A stretch of 64,000 nucleotides of DNA from Dyella acidisoli (lineage in GTDB: Bacteria > Pseudomonadota > Gammaproteobacteria > Xanthomonadales > Rhodanobacteraceae), in assembly GCF_030160295.1 (NCBI RefSeq), contig NZ_BSOB01000037.1:22460-86459 (forward strand), written 5' to 3'. Made by a program: the position numbers and the translations under genes. Within the stretch, counting starts at the first letter, position 1. Each line of letters opens with the position of its first letter. Shown here piece by piece: positions 8,062-15,541 of the stretch. The notes under the pieces were generated by a model that searched no databases, was not told the DNA's origin, and saw only the letters and a list, made by a program, of their open reading frames with translations.

Positions 8062-8453
8062 GGTTTCAACTGCACGTTGACGATCACACCGGTCTGAATC
8101 AGCACGTTGTTGCCGGTGTTCTGCACCACTGACGGCATGCCCGTGGCACCTTGAAATGCATTGCCGGTGATCGCATTGCTACCGGTGGTGACGTTCGAGG
8201 CCGTGTCGCCGGTCACCGTACCAGTGATGGTCTGATTGTTTTGCACCAGACCGCTGCCGCTATAGCGTTGCAATGCACTAGTGCTTACCGGCTGACCGAA
8301 GCCGTCCACTGTTGCCGGTTGTGTTGCCGGTTTCGTTGCAGGCTGTCCGCTTCCGTTCTGGGCGCTCGCCATACTTCCCGGCGAATCTGCCGCACATACC
8401 GCTCCCGTCATGCACAACAGCGCCAGCCCTATTGCGGGTCTTGAATGAGCCAT
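8058..8453 (-). CDS. Small secreted Fap-operon protein (FapA/FapB-like by position)
   Basis: 131 residues; ATG 8451-8453 with CGGAGTAGTGCC before it (a longer frame lacks a Shine-Dalgarno). Signal peptide about 1-21 (AVCAAD), then a Gln/Pro/Thr-rich linker. GFGQPVSTSALQRYSGSG at 51-68 mirrors the GFGVPVSMERLDAVRGG of the FapE-like protein (L61, Y64, G66-S67). The C-terminus VVQNTGNNVLIQTGVIVNVQ (109-128) matches the last part of the preceding Gly-rich protein (QNSGAAALIQQGVTVQ). I do not recognise a named family; the shared C-terminal strand motif suggests a minor subunit, nucleator or chaperone of the same fibre. Confidence 0.6.
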   Translation of the reverse strand: MAHSRPAIGLALLCMTGAVCAADSPGSMASAQNGSGQPATKPATQPATVDGFGQPVSTSALQRYSGSGLVQNNQTITGTVTGDTASNVTTGSNAITGNAFQGATGMPSVVQNTGNNVLIQTGVIVNVQLKP

Positions 8454-8546
8454 GGCACTACTCCGATCGTGTTGGCGCATCGCATGCGACTGCCTAAAAC
8501 GACATGGCGGAGCGATGCGTGCTCCGCCATGTCGGTCAGTCGACTA

Positions 8547-9452
8547 TCAATGACCGCCCACGTTCAGATTGGCTTGGACTGTCACGCCTTGCTGAATCAG
8601 CGCTGCTGCACCGCTGTTCTGCGCAATCGTCGTAATGCCGGCCGCTGCTGCTGCGGTACTGGTCATCGCGTTGGCCATGTCGAAAGTGCCAGCATTTGCG
8701 TCGGTGCTACCACCATTACCGCCGTTACCGCCACTGCCGCCTGCCGCGCCATTGCCACCTGCATTGGCGACGCTGCCGCTGGTACCGCCCATCGAACTGG
8801 CTGAACCCGATGTCGACGTTGCCGCACCTGCCGTGTTGCTGCCACCGGTAGCGGTTCCACCGGCTCCACCTGCCGCAGTCGACACACCATCGTCGTTGCC
8901 TGTGGTGGCCCAAGCACCGCCACCTGAGGCCTTCGCGCCAGCTCCTGCTGCGAAGGTGAGCGAACCTGCGTTGCCACTGCTCGCGCTCGATCCACCTGCA
9001 CTGCCACCGCGAGCATGAGCATCGCCACCCGATCCACCGTCACCGCCTCGGCCACCCTTGCCACCGTTGGCGTTGCCATTATTGGTGGCAACGTTGCCGA
9101 CGCTCGATATCGAAACATTCGACACGGAGCCGTCTAACGTGGTGTTGGCGACCGCCGTACTGGTGTTGAACGCATCGTTGACCGAAGACACGGCGGTACC
9201 ACCATTGTTGGCCGCCGAAGTCCCCATGCCATCGCTATTGACGTCGCCACTGTTGTTGCGATCGTTACCGCTCGGGGTGATGGATACGGCAACACTCTTG
9301 GTATGAGTGCTGGAATCCGTGCTGCTACTCGAACTCGTGTTGTTGCCACTGATGGTGTTGTCTTTCTGGTTACTGGAGTTGTCCTGAGCCATAGCCGGGA
9401 GTGCAAGTCCCAAGCCAAGCGTCAATGCCGTGAAAAGAAGAGTCTTGCGCAT
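8547..9452 (-). CDS. Gly/Ser/Asn-rich secreted protein, candidate amyloid subunit
   Basis: 301 residues; first gene of the operon, ATG with Shine-Dalgarno GGGAGG at a spacing of about 7. After a signal peptide (1-22, ending AMAQD) almost the whole chain is Gly, Ser, Asn, Thr and Ala, with Gly-Gly clusters between about residues 130 and 270. It has no Cys and almost no bulky hydrophobics before the C-terminal TTIAQNSGAAALIQQGVTVQANL. That composition suits an extracellular fibre or matrix protein. It does not show the three clear imperfect repeats of FapC, nor its CxxC motif, so homology to FapC is not demonstrated. The calls as secreted and as a partner of the C39/barrel genes are firmer. Confidence 0.6.
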   Translation of the reverse strand: MRKTLLFTALTLGLGLALPAMAQDNSSNQKDNTISGNNTSSSSSTDSSTHTKSVAVSITPSGNDRNNSGDVNSDGMGTSAANNGGTAVSSVNDAFNTSTAVANTTLDGSVSNVSISSVGNVATNNGNANGGKGGRGGDGGSGGDAHARGGSAGGSSASSGNAGSLTFAAGAGAKASGGGAWATTGNDDGVSTAAGGAGGTATGGSNTAGAATSTSGSASSMGGTSGSVANAGGNGAAGGSGGNGGNGGSTDANAGTFDMANAMTSTAAAAAGITTIAQNSGAAALIQQGVTVQANLNVGGH

Positions 9453-9516
9453 AAATATTCCTCCCGGAATGGATGCGATTACCCCCTGCTTTTTGCTGTG
9501 ACAGCGATTTAGATAT

Positions 9517-9532
9517 GGCAAACCGCATGCCA
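9517..9532 (-). promoter_or_regulatory. Sigma-54-type -24/-12 promoter of the Fap-like operon
   Basis: On the minus strand the site reads TGGCATGCGGTTTGCC, matching TGGCAYG-N4-TTGC with the invariant GG and GC exactly 12 bp apart. Transcription would begin near 9505, leaving a leader of about 53 nt before the ATG at 9452, which carries a strong Shine-Dalgarno. It implies control by RpoN and an enhancer-binding protein. Found by eye; chance occurrence in 400 bp is possible but unlikely at this position. Confidence 0.6.
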
Positions 9533-9808
9533 CACGCAGATAACCGCAGCGGCATTCGCTTCCGTGATAGAAATCAATACATTGCGCTAACCGCATCGTG
9601 ACCATGCGAACACAAATCCATCAGAAAAGTGCTACATGGATGCAACAGTGCACACACCGTTGCTCGTGCATGGGTACGCTTCACCCCGATACGCACTGCA
9701 GAAACAGCGCGTTACCGCATATGCACAAAATAGTGACGGGTGTATCGTCGATGAAACATTTTCGTGCCTTAAAAAGGGGCTTTCGCGGGGGCTTGGTGCA
9801 GGCGGCAT

Positions 9809-9838
9809 AAAAAAAGGGGCGCGAGGCCCCTTTTTTCT
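9809..9838 (-). terminator. Terminator of prpBC
   Basis: AAAAAAGGGGC gcga GCCCCTTTTTT hairpin with A and T runs on both sides, 22 bp past the prpC stop; potentially bidirectional. Confidence 0.88.
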
Positions 9839-9859
9839 TCCCGACGCCACCAGAAACGA

Positions 9860-11011
9860 TCAGCGTTTCTCAATCGGCGTATAGCTGCGATCTTCCGGAC
9901 CGATGTAATTCGCGCTGGGACGAATGATCTTCCCATCCTCGCGCTGCTCGATCACGTGTGCACTCCAGCCGGAGGTGCGCGAGATCACAAACAACGGGGT
10001 GAACATCGCCGTAGGTACGCCCATCATGTGATAGGCGCTGGCCGAGTACCAATCGAGGTTCGGGAACATCTTCTTGAGCTCCCACATCAGCTTCTCGATC
10101 CGCTCGGACACCTCGAACAAAGTGGGGTTGCCGCCGTCCGTGCAAAGCTTGCGCGAAATTTCCTTGATGATTTCGTTGCGCGGATCGGACACGGTGTAAA
10201 CCGGATGGCCGAAGCCGATGATGATTTCCTTGCGCTCCACGCGCGCGCGGATGTCCGCCTCGGCATCGGCGGCATTACGGTACCTGGCAATGATGTCCAT
10301 GGCCACTTCATTCGCGCCACCGTGCTTGGGGCCGCGCAGCGCGCCGATCGCGCCGGTGATGGCTGAATACATGTCCGAGCCAGTGCCGGCGATCACGCGC
10401 GCAGTAAAGGTAGACGCGTTGAACTCGTGCTCGGCATACAGCACCAGCGAGCGATCCAGCGACTGCGCATGCAGCTCGCTCGGCTTCTTGCCGTGCAGCA
10501 GGTGCAGGAAGTGCGCGGCGATCGTTTCGTCTTCGGTTTCCGTCTCGATGCGCTTGCCGTTATGGCTGAAGTGGTACCAGTACAGCAATATGGAACCAAA
10601 ACTTGCCATCAGTCGATCGGCGATGTCGCGCGCGCCGGTGATGTTGTGATCTTCCTTTTCAGGCAACACAGTGCCCAGCACCGAGCAGCCAGTGCGCATC
10701 ACGTCCATCGGATGCGTGGCGGCCGGCAACAGTTCCAGCGCGCTCTTCACGGGCGCCGGCAGACCGCGTAGACGCTTGAGCTTGGCCTTGTATGCATTCA
10801 GCTCGGCCCAGTTCGGCAACACGCCATGCACCAAGAGATACGCTACTTCTTCAAAGCAGCCCTTTGCGGCCAGGTCGTGAATGTCATAGCCGCGATAGTG
10901 CAGGTCGTTGCCGCTACGGCCGACCGTGCACAGCGCGGTGTTGCCCGCCGCCACGCCCGAAAGGGCAACGGATTTCTTCGGCTTGGGGGCGGTTGCAGAT
11001 TGCTCGCTCAT
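9860..11011 (-). CDS. prpC: 2-methylcitrate synthase PrpC
   Basis: 383 residues; start [10 protein letters not shown] at 11009-11011 with GGAGC upstream (the longer frame overlaps prpB and is not needed). A citrate-synthase-fold enzyme that joins propionyl-CoA and oxaloacetate to 2-methylcitrate. Catalytic histidines sit in [13 protein letters not shown] and [14 protein letters not shown]; the aspartate is in [18 protein letters not shown]. The [24 protein letters not shown] block and the length favour methylcitrate synthase over TCA citrate synthase, as does linkage to prpB. It is cotranscribed with prpB (58 bp gap) and ends at a strong terminator. Confidence 0.95.
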   Translation of the reverse strand: MSEQSATAPKPKKSVALSGVAAGNTALCTVGRSGNDLHYRGYDIHDLAAKGCFEEVAYLLVHGVLPNWAELNAYKAKLKRLRGLPAPVKSALELLPAATHPMDVMRTGCSVLGTVLPEKEDHNITGARDIADRLMASFGSILLYWYHFSHNGKRIETETEDETIAAHFLHLLHGKKPSELHAQSLDRSLVLYAEHEFNASTFTARVIAGTGSDMYSAITGAIGALRGPKHGGANEVAMDIIARYRNAADAEADIRARVERKEIIIGFGHPVYTVSDPRNEIIKEISRKLCTDGGNPTLFEVSERIEKLMWELKKMFPNLDWYSASAYHMMGVPTAMFTPLFVISRTSGWSAHVIEQREDGKIIRPSANYIGPEDRSYTPIEKR

Positions 11012-11069
11012 TGGTAGTGCTCCAGGGTGCGATACAGCGGCCGCTGGTAACGGCCGCGGGAAACGGTGA

Positions 11070-11957
11070 TCACTTTTTGTTGGCAAACAACGCGTCGAGC
11101 TTCTTCTCGAAGTCGTGATAGCCGATGCGGTCGTACAGCTCTTCGCGCGTCTGCATCGTGTCGATCACATTGCGCTGGTGGCCGTCGCGGCGAATGGCTT
11201 GATAGACGGTTTCGGCCGCCTTGTTCATGGCGCGGAAGGCCGACAACGGGTACAGCACGATACCCACGCCAGCGGTCCGCAGTTCGTCCACACTGAACAA
11301 CGGCGTGCTGCCGAACTCGGTGATGTTAGCGAGCACTGGCACTTTGACGGCATCGGCGAAACGGCGATAAGTGGGAAGATCGTAGGCAGCTTCAGCAAAG
11401 ATGCCGTCGGCCCCCGCTTCCACGCAGGCCAGCGCACGCTCGATGGCGGCATCGACGCCTTCGACTGCAATCGCATCGGTGCGCGCAATCAGAAAGAAAT
11501 TGGAGTCGGTCTTGGCATCCGCCGCGGCCTTCACACGATCGGCCATTTCGCCGGCCGGCACGATCTCCTTGCCCGGACGATGACCGCAGCGCTTCGCACC
11601 AACCTGATCTTCGATATGGCAGGCCGCTGCACCGAACTTGATCAGGCTTTTCACCGTGCGCGCGATGTTGAAAGCGCTGGGACCGAAGCCCGTATCGATA
11701 TCCACCATCAGCGGCAGATCGCATACGTCTGTGATGCGGCGTACGTCGGTCAGCACATCATCGAGCGTGTTGATGCCCAAGTCCGGCATACCCAGCGAAC
11801 CCGCCGCTACGCCGCCACCGGAAAGATAGATGGCGCGATAGCCGGCACGTTTGGCAAGCAAGGCATGATTCGCGTTGATAGCACCAATCACCTGCAAGGG
11901 TTTTTCGGCAGCAAGCGCGGCGCGGAATCGGCTGCCAGCGGAATCGAGTTGGGTCAT
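11070..11957 (-). CDS. prpB: 2-methylisocitrate lyase PrpB
   Basis: 295 residues, ICL/PEP-mutase superfamily. It cleaves 2-methylisocitrate to pyruvate and succinate, the last step of the methylcitrate cycle. Visible signatures are [18 protein letters not shown], the metal-binding MVDIDTGFG, and the catalytic loop [12 protein letters not shown] with its nucleophilic Cys. ATG 11955-11957 is preceded by GGAGATCC. A good -10 (TACAAT, minus strand, 11979-11984) lies just upstream. First gene of a prpB-prpC operon, divergent from a HTH-citrate-synthase protein that is probably its regulator. Confidence 0.95.
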   Translation of the reverse strand: MTQLDSAGSRFRAALAAEKPLQVIGAINANHALLAKRAGYRAIYLSGGGVAAGSLGMPDLGINTLDDVLTDVRRITDVCDLPLMVDIDTGFGPSAFNIARTVKSLIKFGAAACHIEDQVGAKRCGHRPGKEIVPAGEMADRVKAAADAKTDSNFFLIARTDAIAVEGVDAAIERALACVEAGADGIFAEAAYDLPTYRRFADAVKVPVLANITEFGSTPLFSVDELRTAGVGIVLYPLSAFRAMNKAAETVYQAIRRDGHQRNVIDTMQTREELYDRIGYHDFEKKLDALFANKK

Positions 11958-12185
11958 TGCGGATCTCCGAAACGGGAAATTGTAAGCGATATGCCAGAGC
12001 CGCCATGTCGCGGCGCACTAAGCACGTCGGCGCGTAGCGTTAAGAATTTCGTGAAAAGGCACCCAGGCATACACGCAGTGAACGCCTGCATCTGCCCAGC
12101 ATGCGCACTGTCTGTCGACTCGAATGGGGTCATGGGGGACGCACTGACGACTACGACGGGCGCTACTCTGTCATGACGAAATACG

Positions 12186-12213
12186 TTGATCAATCTTGAT
12201 TAGAAAGATCAAT
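12186..12213. promoter_or_regulatory. Candidate operator in the prpB / regulator intergenic region
   Basis: The heptamer GATCAAT occurs twice as a direct repeat (12188-12194 and 12207-12213) with a 19-bp period, about two helical turns. The outer TTGATC/GATCAA also form an inverted repeat. The AT-rich box lies immediately before the ATG of the HTH-citrate-synthase gene and between the divergent promoters, a position suited to autorepression and control of prpBC. Confidence 0.5.
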
Positions 12214-12222
12214 ATATTGCTC

Positions 12223-13440
12223 ATGCACACCGACTACCTTTCCGCTCAAGATGCCGCCACACGCCTCGGCGTGAGTCTTGCCACGCTCTACGCCTACGTC
12301 AGCCGTGGCCGCATCGATTCCCGCCCCGGCCCGGACGGACGCACCCGGGAATACAGTTCCGGCGATATCGAGCAACTCATCGAGCGCAGGCAGGCCGGAC
12401 GTGGTGCGGCACAAGGCGCGGCGCACAGTCTGGCTTGGGGGCTGCCGGTGATGGAAACGCGCATCTCGCTGATTCGTCCGCATGGTCATTACTACCGCGG
12501 CGAATCAGCTATCGCGCTGGCGAAGGGCGGCACCACGCTGGAAGAGACAGCACGCTTGCTATGGGATTGCGGCGAGCACGATCCATTCGATGCCAAGTTG
12601 CCGGACCAATGGCCTGCAACTATCACCCTTCTACTACGGCAACCCGATGTACCGCCGTTGGAAAGAGCGACTGCGGCTCTGCCGTTGCTTGCGCTCGACG
12701 CGACACACGCACACAGCATCGATCCGCTACATCGCCGTCGCGACGCCGCGCTGCTTTTGCGCGAAGCTGCAGCCTTGTTATGCGGCGCAAAGCCGAGCGA
12801 ACAGCCTATTCACCGTGTGATGGTGACGAGTTGGCGCAAGAACGAGGCGGGTCTATCCGAGCTGGTTCGCTGCGCATTGGTGTTGTGCGCGGATCACGAA
12901 CTCAACGCATCATCATTCGCAACACGCGTGGCCGCATCAACCGGTGCCAGCCTGCATGCAGCCATGTGCGTAGGTTTGGCAACTCTATCGGGCCCGCATC
13001 ATGGCGGAGCTGCTGCACGAGCGCATGCCTTCATTCAGGACCTGCTGCGCGAACGCAAACCCGTCGACCGCGTGCGCGAACGTCTTCGCCGCGGCGAAAC
13101 CTTGCCAGGCTTCGGACACCCGCTCTATCCAGATGGTGATCCACGCGCCACGGTGCTGCTCGATGCACTACAGACCACCCGCCCGCGCCCCACGAAACTG
13201 GCACCCATCGAACGATTGATCGATGCTGTGCAGACGCAGTGCGGCCGTCGCCCCAATCTGGATTTTGCCTTGGCGTCGATTGCATCCGCATACGAATTGA
13301 GTGCCGATGTTGCGTTGGCCATATTTGCTGCAGGACGCATGGCCGGCTGGCTGGCGCATGCGTTGGAGCAGCAAGAAAGCGGGAGTTTGATCAGGCCGAG
13401 AGCCAGCTATGCGGGACGTATGCCACAACGCGATGTTTAA
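12223..13440 (+). CDS. MerR-type HTH fused to a citrate-synthase domain, probable prp regulator
   Basis: 405 residues from ATG 12223; an in-frame TTG at 12196 would add nine residues. The N-terminus (about 1-55) is an excisionase/MerR-like helix-turn-helix (LSAQDAATRLGVSLATLYAYVSRGRI, split across the helices). The rest is a complete citrate-synthase fold retaining the catalytic positions: GPHHGGAA, GFGHPLYPDGDP and PNLDFALASI. It may be active, or may use the fold to sense propionyl-CoA, oxaloacetate or methylcitrate. It is divergent from prpBC across a 265-bp gap that contains a candidate operator. Regulation of prp is inferred from position and architecture. Confidence 0.82.
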   Translation: MHTDYLSAQDAATRLGVSLATLYAYVSRGRIDSRPGPDGRTREYSSGDIEQLIERRQAGRGAAQGAAHSLAWGLPVMETRISLIRPHGHYYRGESAIALAKGGTTLEETARLLWDCGEHDPFDAKLPDQWPATITLLLRQPDVPPLERATAALPLLALDATHAHSIDPLHRRRDAALLLREAAALLCGAKPSEQPIHRVMVTSWRKNEAGLSELVRCALVLCADHELNASSFATRVAASTGASLHAAMCVGLATLSGPHHGGAAARAHAFIQDLLRERKPVDRVRERLRRGETLPGFGHPLYPDGDPRATVLLDALQTTRPRPTKLAPIERLIDAVQTQCGRRPNLDFALASIASAYELSADVALAIFAAGRMAGWLAHALEQQESGSLIRPRASYAGRMPQRDV

Positions 13441-13451
13441 GACATCGGTCG

Positions 13452-14315
13452 TTACTCAGCAGCAGAAGCGTTGGATGCTTTGGCGCTCACCATCCAGCAG
13501 GCTGCGATATAGCGAACCACTGCGCCATGTACGTAAGGATCAAACGCGGCACGCACCGTTTCGATGACGTGCCTGCGTGTCCGTTCGTCTGACTGCTGCA
13601 GGAGCTGACCCACAGGGCCAAGACGCGTGAAGTAGCTGACCAGGTCTTGTTCAAGCAATGAGCATTCGACGTCGATCGGCTGAATATCGATTTGGGTCCA
13701 GCCGCTCCCCGCCAGAATGGATTCGACGCGATGTCGGTCCGCAAAGGAAAACTGTCCCGGCGCATCCGGTCGACGTGGCGGAATATTCGGCAGCAACGAA
13801 GCAGCCGCGCGCTCTGCGGTTGTCATGAATGGATTTTCTGCAGTGCTTCGCCAAGCGATCACGTGAAGTCCGGCGCTATCTTGTGCGGCACGCCGTAGAT
13901 TTGCGAAAGCGGCAACTGGCTTGTCGAAGAACATCACACCGAAGCGCGAAATGATCCTGTCGAAACGGGCGACTTCGAAGGCATGCGTTTGAGCATCGCC
14001 GCACAAAAAGTCTGCGGATGCACCCTTCTGCTCAGCGCGCGCCCGTGCCACGGCAATCATGGGCGCCGAAATATCGATCCCGACGCAATGACTAGTGGCC
14101 CCCAGTTTTCGCGTCACAGCAAGTGTCGTGCTGCCCGTACCACAGCCGACATCGAGCACTCGCCGTACGGCTTCCGTAGAAACGGAATCAACGAGCAAAT
14201 CCTCGAACGGCTTGAACATCCGGTCGAGCAATACCTGACCGTCAATCCAGGCCTGCCCATTGCGGCCATTCCAAAGTGCTGCCTGCTCGTTGTTGGCGTG
14301 ATGCGTGCCATTCAT
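13452..14315 (-). CDS. Class I SAM-dependent methyltransferase
   Basis: 287 residues; start MNGTHHANNEQAALWNG at 14313-14315 (the longer frame crosses the operator). A Rossmann methyltransferase with motif I VLDVGCGTGSTT (about 53-64), motif II HCVGIDISAPMI and the post-II FDRIISRFGVMFFDKPVAAF. The N-terminal ALWNGRNGQAW is typical of UbiE/COQ5-like small-molecule methyltransferases found next to MerR regulators. The substrate is not deducible. It is divergent from a MerR gene and shares an 18-bp palindrome with it, so it is probably the regulated target. Confidence 0.85.
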   Translation of the reverse strand: MNGTHHANNEQAALWNGRNGQAWIDGQVLLDRMFKPFEDLLVDSVSTEAVRRVLDVGCGTGSTTLAVTRKLGATSHCVGIDISAPMIAVARARAEQKGASADFLCGDAQTHAFEVARFDRIISRFGVMFFDKPVAAFANLRRAAQDSAGLHVIAWRSTAENPFMTTAERAAASLLPNIPPRRPDAPGQFSFADRHRVESILAGSGWTQIDIQPIDVECSLLEQDLVSYFTRLGPVGQLLQQSDERTRRHVIETVRAAFDPYVHGAVVRYIAACWMVSAKASNASAAE

Positions 14316-14362
14316 GATCGTTCTCTTGTTTACCGTCGAAAAGCGGACGCTAAACTGTGCAA

Positions 14363-14380
14363 CTTCAAGTTCACTTGAGG
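14363..14380. promoter_or_regulatory. MerR-type operator between methyltransferase and regulator
   Basis: Near-perfect palindrome CTTCAAGTTCACTTGAGG (one mismatch pair), close to the SoxR-box pattern. On the minus strand a TTGACC -35 (14379-14384) lies directly before it, with a CACAGT-like -10 about 19 bp on. This is the stretched-spacer promoter that MerR proteins activate, and it drives the methyltransferase. Confidence 0.65.
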
Positions 14381-14388
14381 TCAAGAGG

Positions 14389-14811
14389 GTGAAATACGTC
14401 GACATAGGCGAAGTGGTGGACCAATCCGGTGTTCCCGCATCAACGCTGCGGTTCTATGAGGAAAAGGGGCTGATCACCTCTTCCGGAAGACGCGGACTGC
14501 GCCGGCTCTTCGACGTGGGTGTACTGGAGCGACTGGCGTTGATCGCGCTGGGACGCGCAGCAGGTTTTTCGCTCGATGAAATAGCGCGAATGTTCACGCC
14601 ACAAGGAAAGCCGCGCATCGATCGACAGATGCTCGCAGCCAAGGCCAGCGATCTCGACAAAACTATCCGCCGGCTGACTGCCATGCGTAACGGCTTACGA
14701 CATGCAGCAGCTTGTCCTGCGCCGACACATATGGAATGTCCTACTTTTCAGCGGCTGATGCGGGCTGCTTCTGGGGTCAGGAAGACGCAGAAGAAAGCTG
14801 TGCGGCGATGA
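14389..14811 (+). CDS. MerR-family transcriptional regulator
   Basis: 140 residues from a GTG start at 14389, behind GAGG (14377-14380); longer starts run through the operator. The N-terminal winged helix is VDQSGVPASTLRFYEEKGLI, followed by GRRGLRRLFDVGVLERLALI. The dimerisation helix is at about 82-108, and the C-terminal part carries only two cysteines (ACPAPTHMEC). That is not the four-Cys Fe-S cluster of SoxR, although the operator is SoxR-box-like. It likely controls the divergent methyltransferase; the effector may be a thiol-reactive or small aromatic compound (inference). Confidence 0.87.
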   Translation: MKYVDIGEVVDQSGVPASTLRFYEEKGLITSSGRRGLRRLFDVGVLERLALIALGRAAGFSLDEIARMFTPQGKPRIDRQMLAAKASDLDKTIRRLTAMRNGLRHAAACPAPTHMECPTFQRLMRAASGVRKTQKKAVRR

Positions 14812-14833
14812 GAGTCTACTTAATTGACTTAAA

Positions 14834-14902
14834 CCTCTCTCTCCGCCACCCATAAAAAAACGCCCACATGGGGCGTTTTTTTATGGGTGGCGGAGAGAGA
14901 GG
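14834..14902. repeat. Perfect 32-bp inverted repeat overlapping the tRNA-Ser 3' end
   Basis: Arms 14834-14865 and 14871-14902 are perfectly complementary around a 5-nt loop. The inner part (A7 CGCCC / GGGCG T7) is a bidirectional terminator. The outer 15 bp of the right arm are the CCA, discriminator and acceptor/T-stem 3' side of the tRNA, and the left arm carries an inverted copy of them. Confidence 0.9.
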
Positions 14903-14980
14903 GATTCGAACCCTCGATAAGGCTTTTGACCCTATACTCCCTTAGCAGGGGAGCCCCTTCGGCCTCTCGGGCATCTCTCC
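14888..14980 (-). tRNA. tRNA-Ser (anticodon GCU)
   Basis: 93-nt class II tRNA on the minus strand, with the encoded CCA at 14888-14890. The acceptor stem is GGAGAGA/TCTCTCC. The anticodon stem-loop CCCCT-GCT-AAGGG places anticodon GCU at 14944-14946. There is a long variable arm and a T arm with GGTTCGAATCC. It decodes AGC and AGU. Confidence 0.96.
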
Positions 14981-15064
14981 ATAATTTTTGTTCCCCGCGA
15001 CGTCAAAGGGACTCCACGGGAGCCGGAAAGGATACCGGCCGATGCCCGTAAGGTAAAGGGGGAA

Positions 15065-15271
15065 TCAACGTCCGCCCGACTCGCCGGTCGCGCCGCCGTC
15101 GTTTTCGCTTTCGCCCTTGATGCGCTGGTAGATCTCTTCGCGATGAACGGCCACGTTCTTGGGCGCATTGATGCCAATGCGAACCTGGTTGCCTTTAACG
15201 CCGAGAACGGTAACGGTCACCTCGTCGCCGATCATCAGGGTTTCACCGACCCTGCGGGTCAGAATCAACAT
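15065..15271 (-). CDS. csrA: Carbon storage regulator CsrA
   Basis: 68 residues, full length. [24 protein letters not shown], with [17 protein letters not shown] following, is the canonical CsrA fold; the RNA-binding arginines R6-R7 and R44 are present. The C-terminal tail ([16 protein letters not shown]) is longer and more acidic/Gly-rich than in E. coli. Shine-Dalgarno GGAG lies before the ATG. It binds GGA motifs in mRNA leaders and controls biofilm, motility and carbon storage. It lies downstream of alaS across 270 bp that contain a hairpin (about 15401-15428), so it probably has its own promoter. Confidence 0.97.
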   Translation of the reverse strand: MLILTRRVGETLMIGDEVTVTVLGVKGNQVRIGINAPKNVAVHREEIYQRIKGESENDGGATGESGGR

Positions 15272-15541
15272 AGCTGTTACTCCATTTAATGCTTGTGGTT
15301 ACAGGCCACCTGCATGTTCATGCCTCACCCCTGAGCACAATCACAACGCAGATCTGACGTAACGTCCGTCAAAGGCCTTACCGCCTTCCCCGGCTCCAAA
15401 CACCAAGATGCTTTGTGAGCATCTGGTGCCACCTACAGCGCCACCGCAACCAGCGGCACCGGTATCTGACCGATACTAGCTGAGCCCTGGCGCTGCGTGC
15501 AATCTACACAGATTCTTGACGCGGGGTCCATATGCAGCGCA

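Larger units (their letters stand above)
9453..9859. other. Intergenic region upstream of the Fap-like operon
   Basis: About 400 bp without a supported gene. It contains the operon leader and sigma-54-like promoter (9517-9532), then unassigned AT-richer sequence to about 9770, a G-run/T-run stretch at 9768-9800, and the prpC terminator (9809-9838). Short open frames here have low-complexity products and no ribosome-binding sites. Confidence 0.6.

Noticed and set aside
9598..9850. Short open frames upstream of the Fap-like operon
   Set aside because: Low-complexity products spanning a terminator, no ribosome-binding site; treated as intergenic.
14834..14980. Phage or genomic-island attachment site at tRNA-Ser
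   Set aside because: No integrase, phage or island genes adjoin it, and the repeated tail is inverted, not direct as an att duplication would be.
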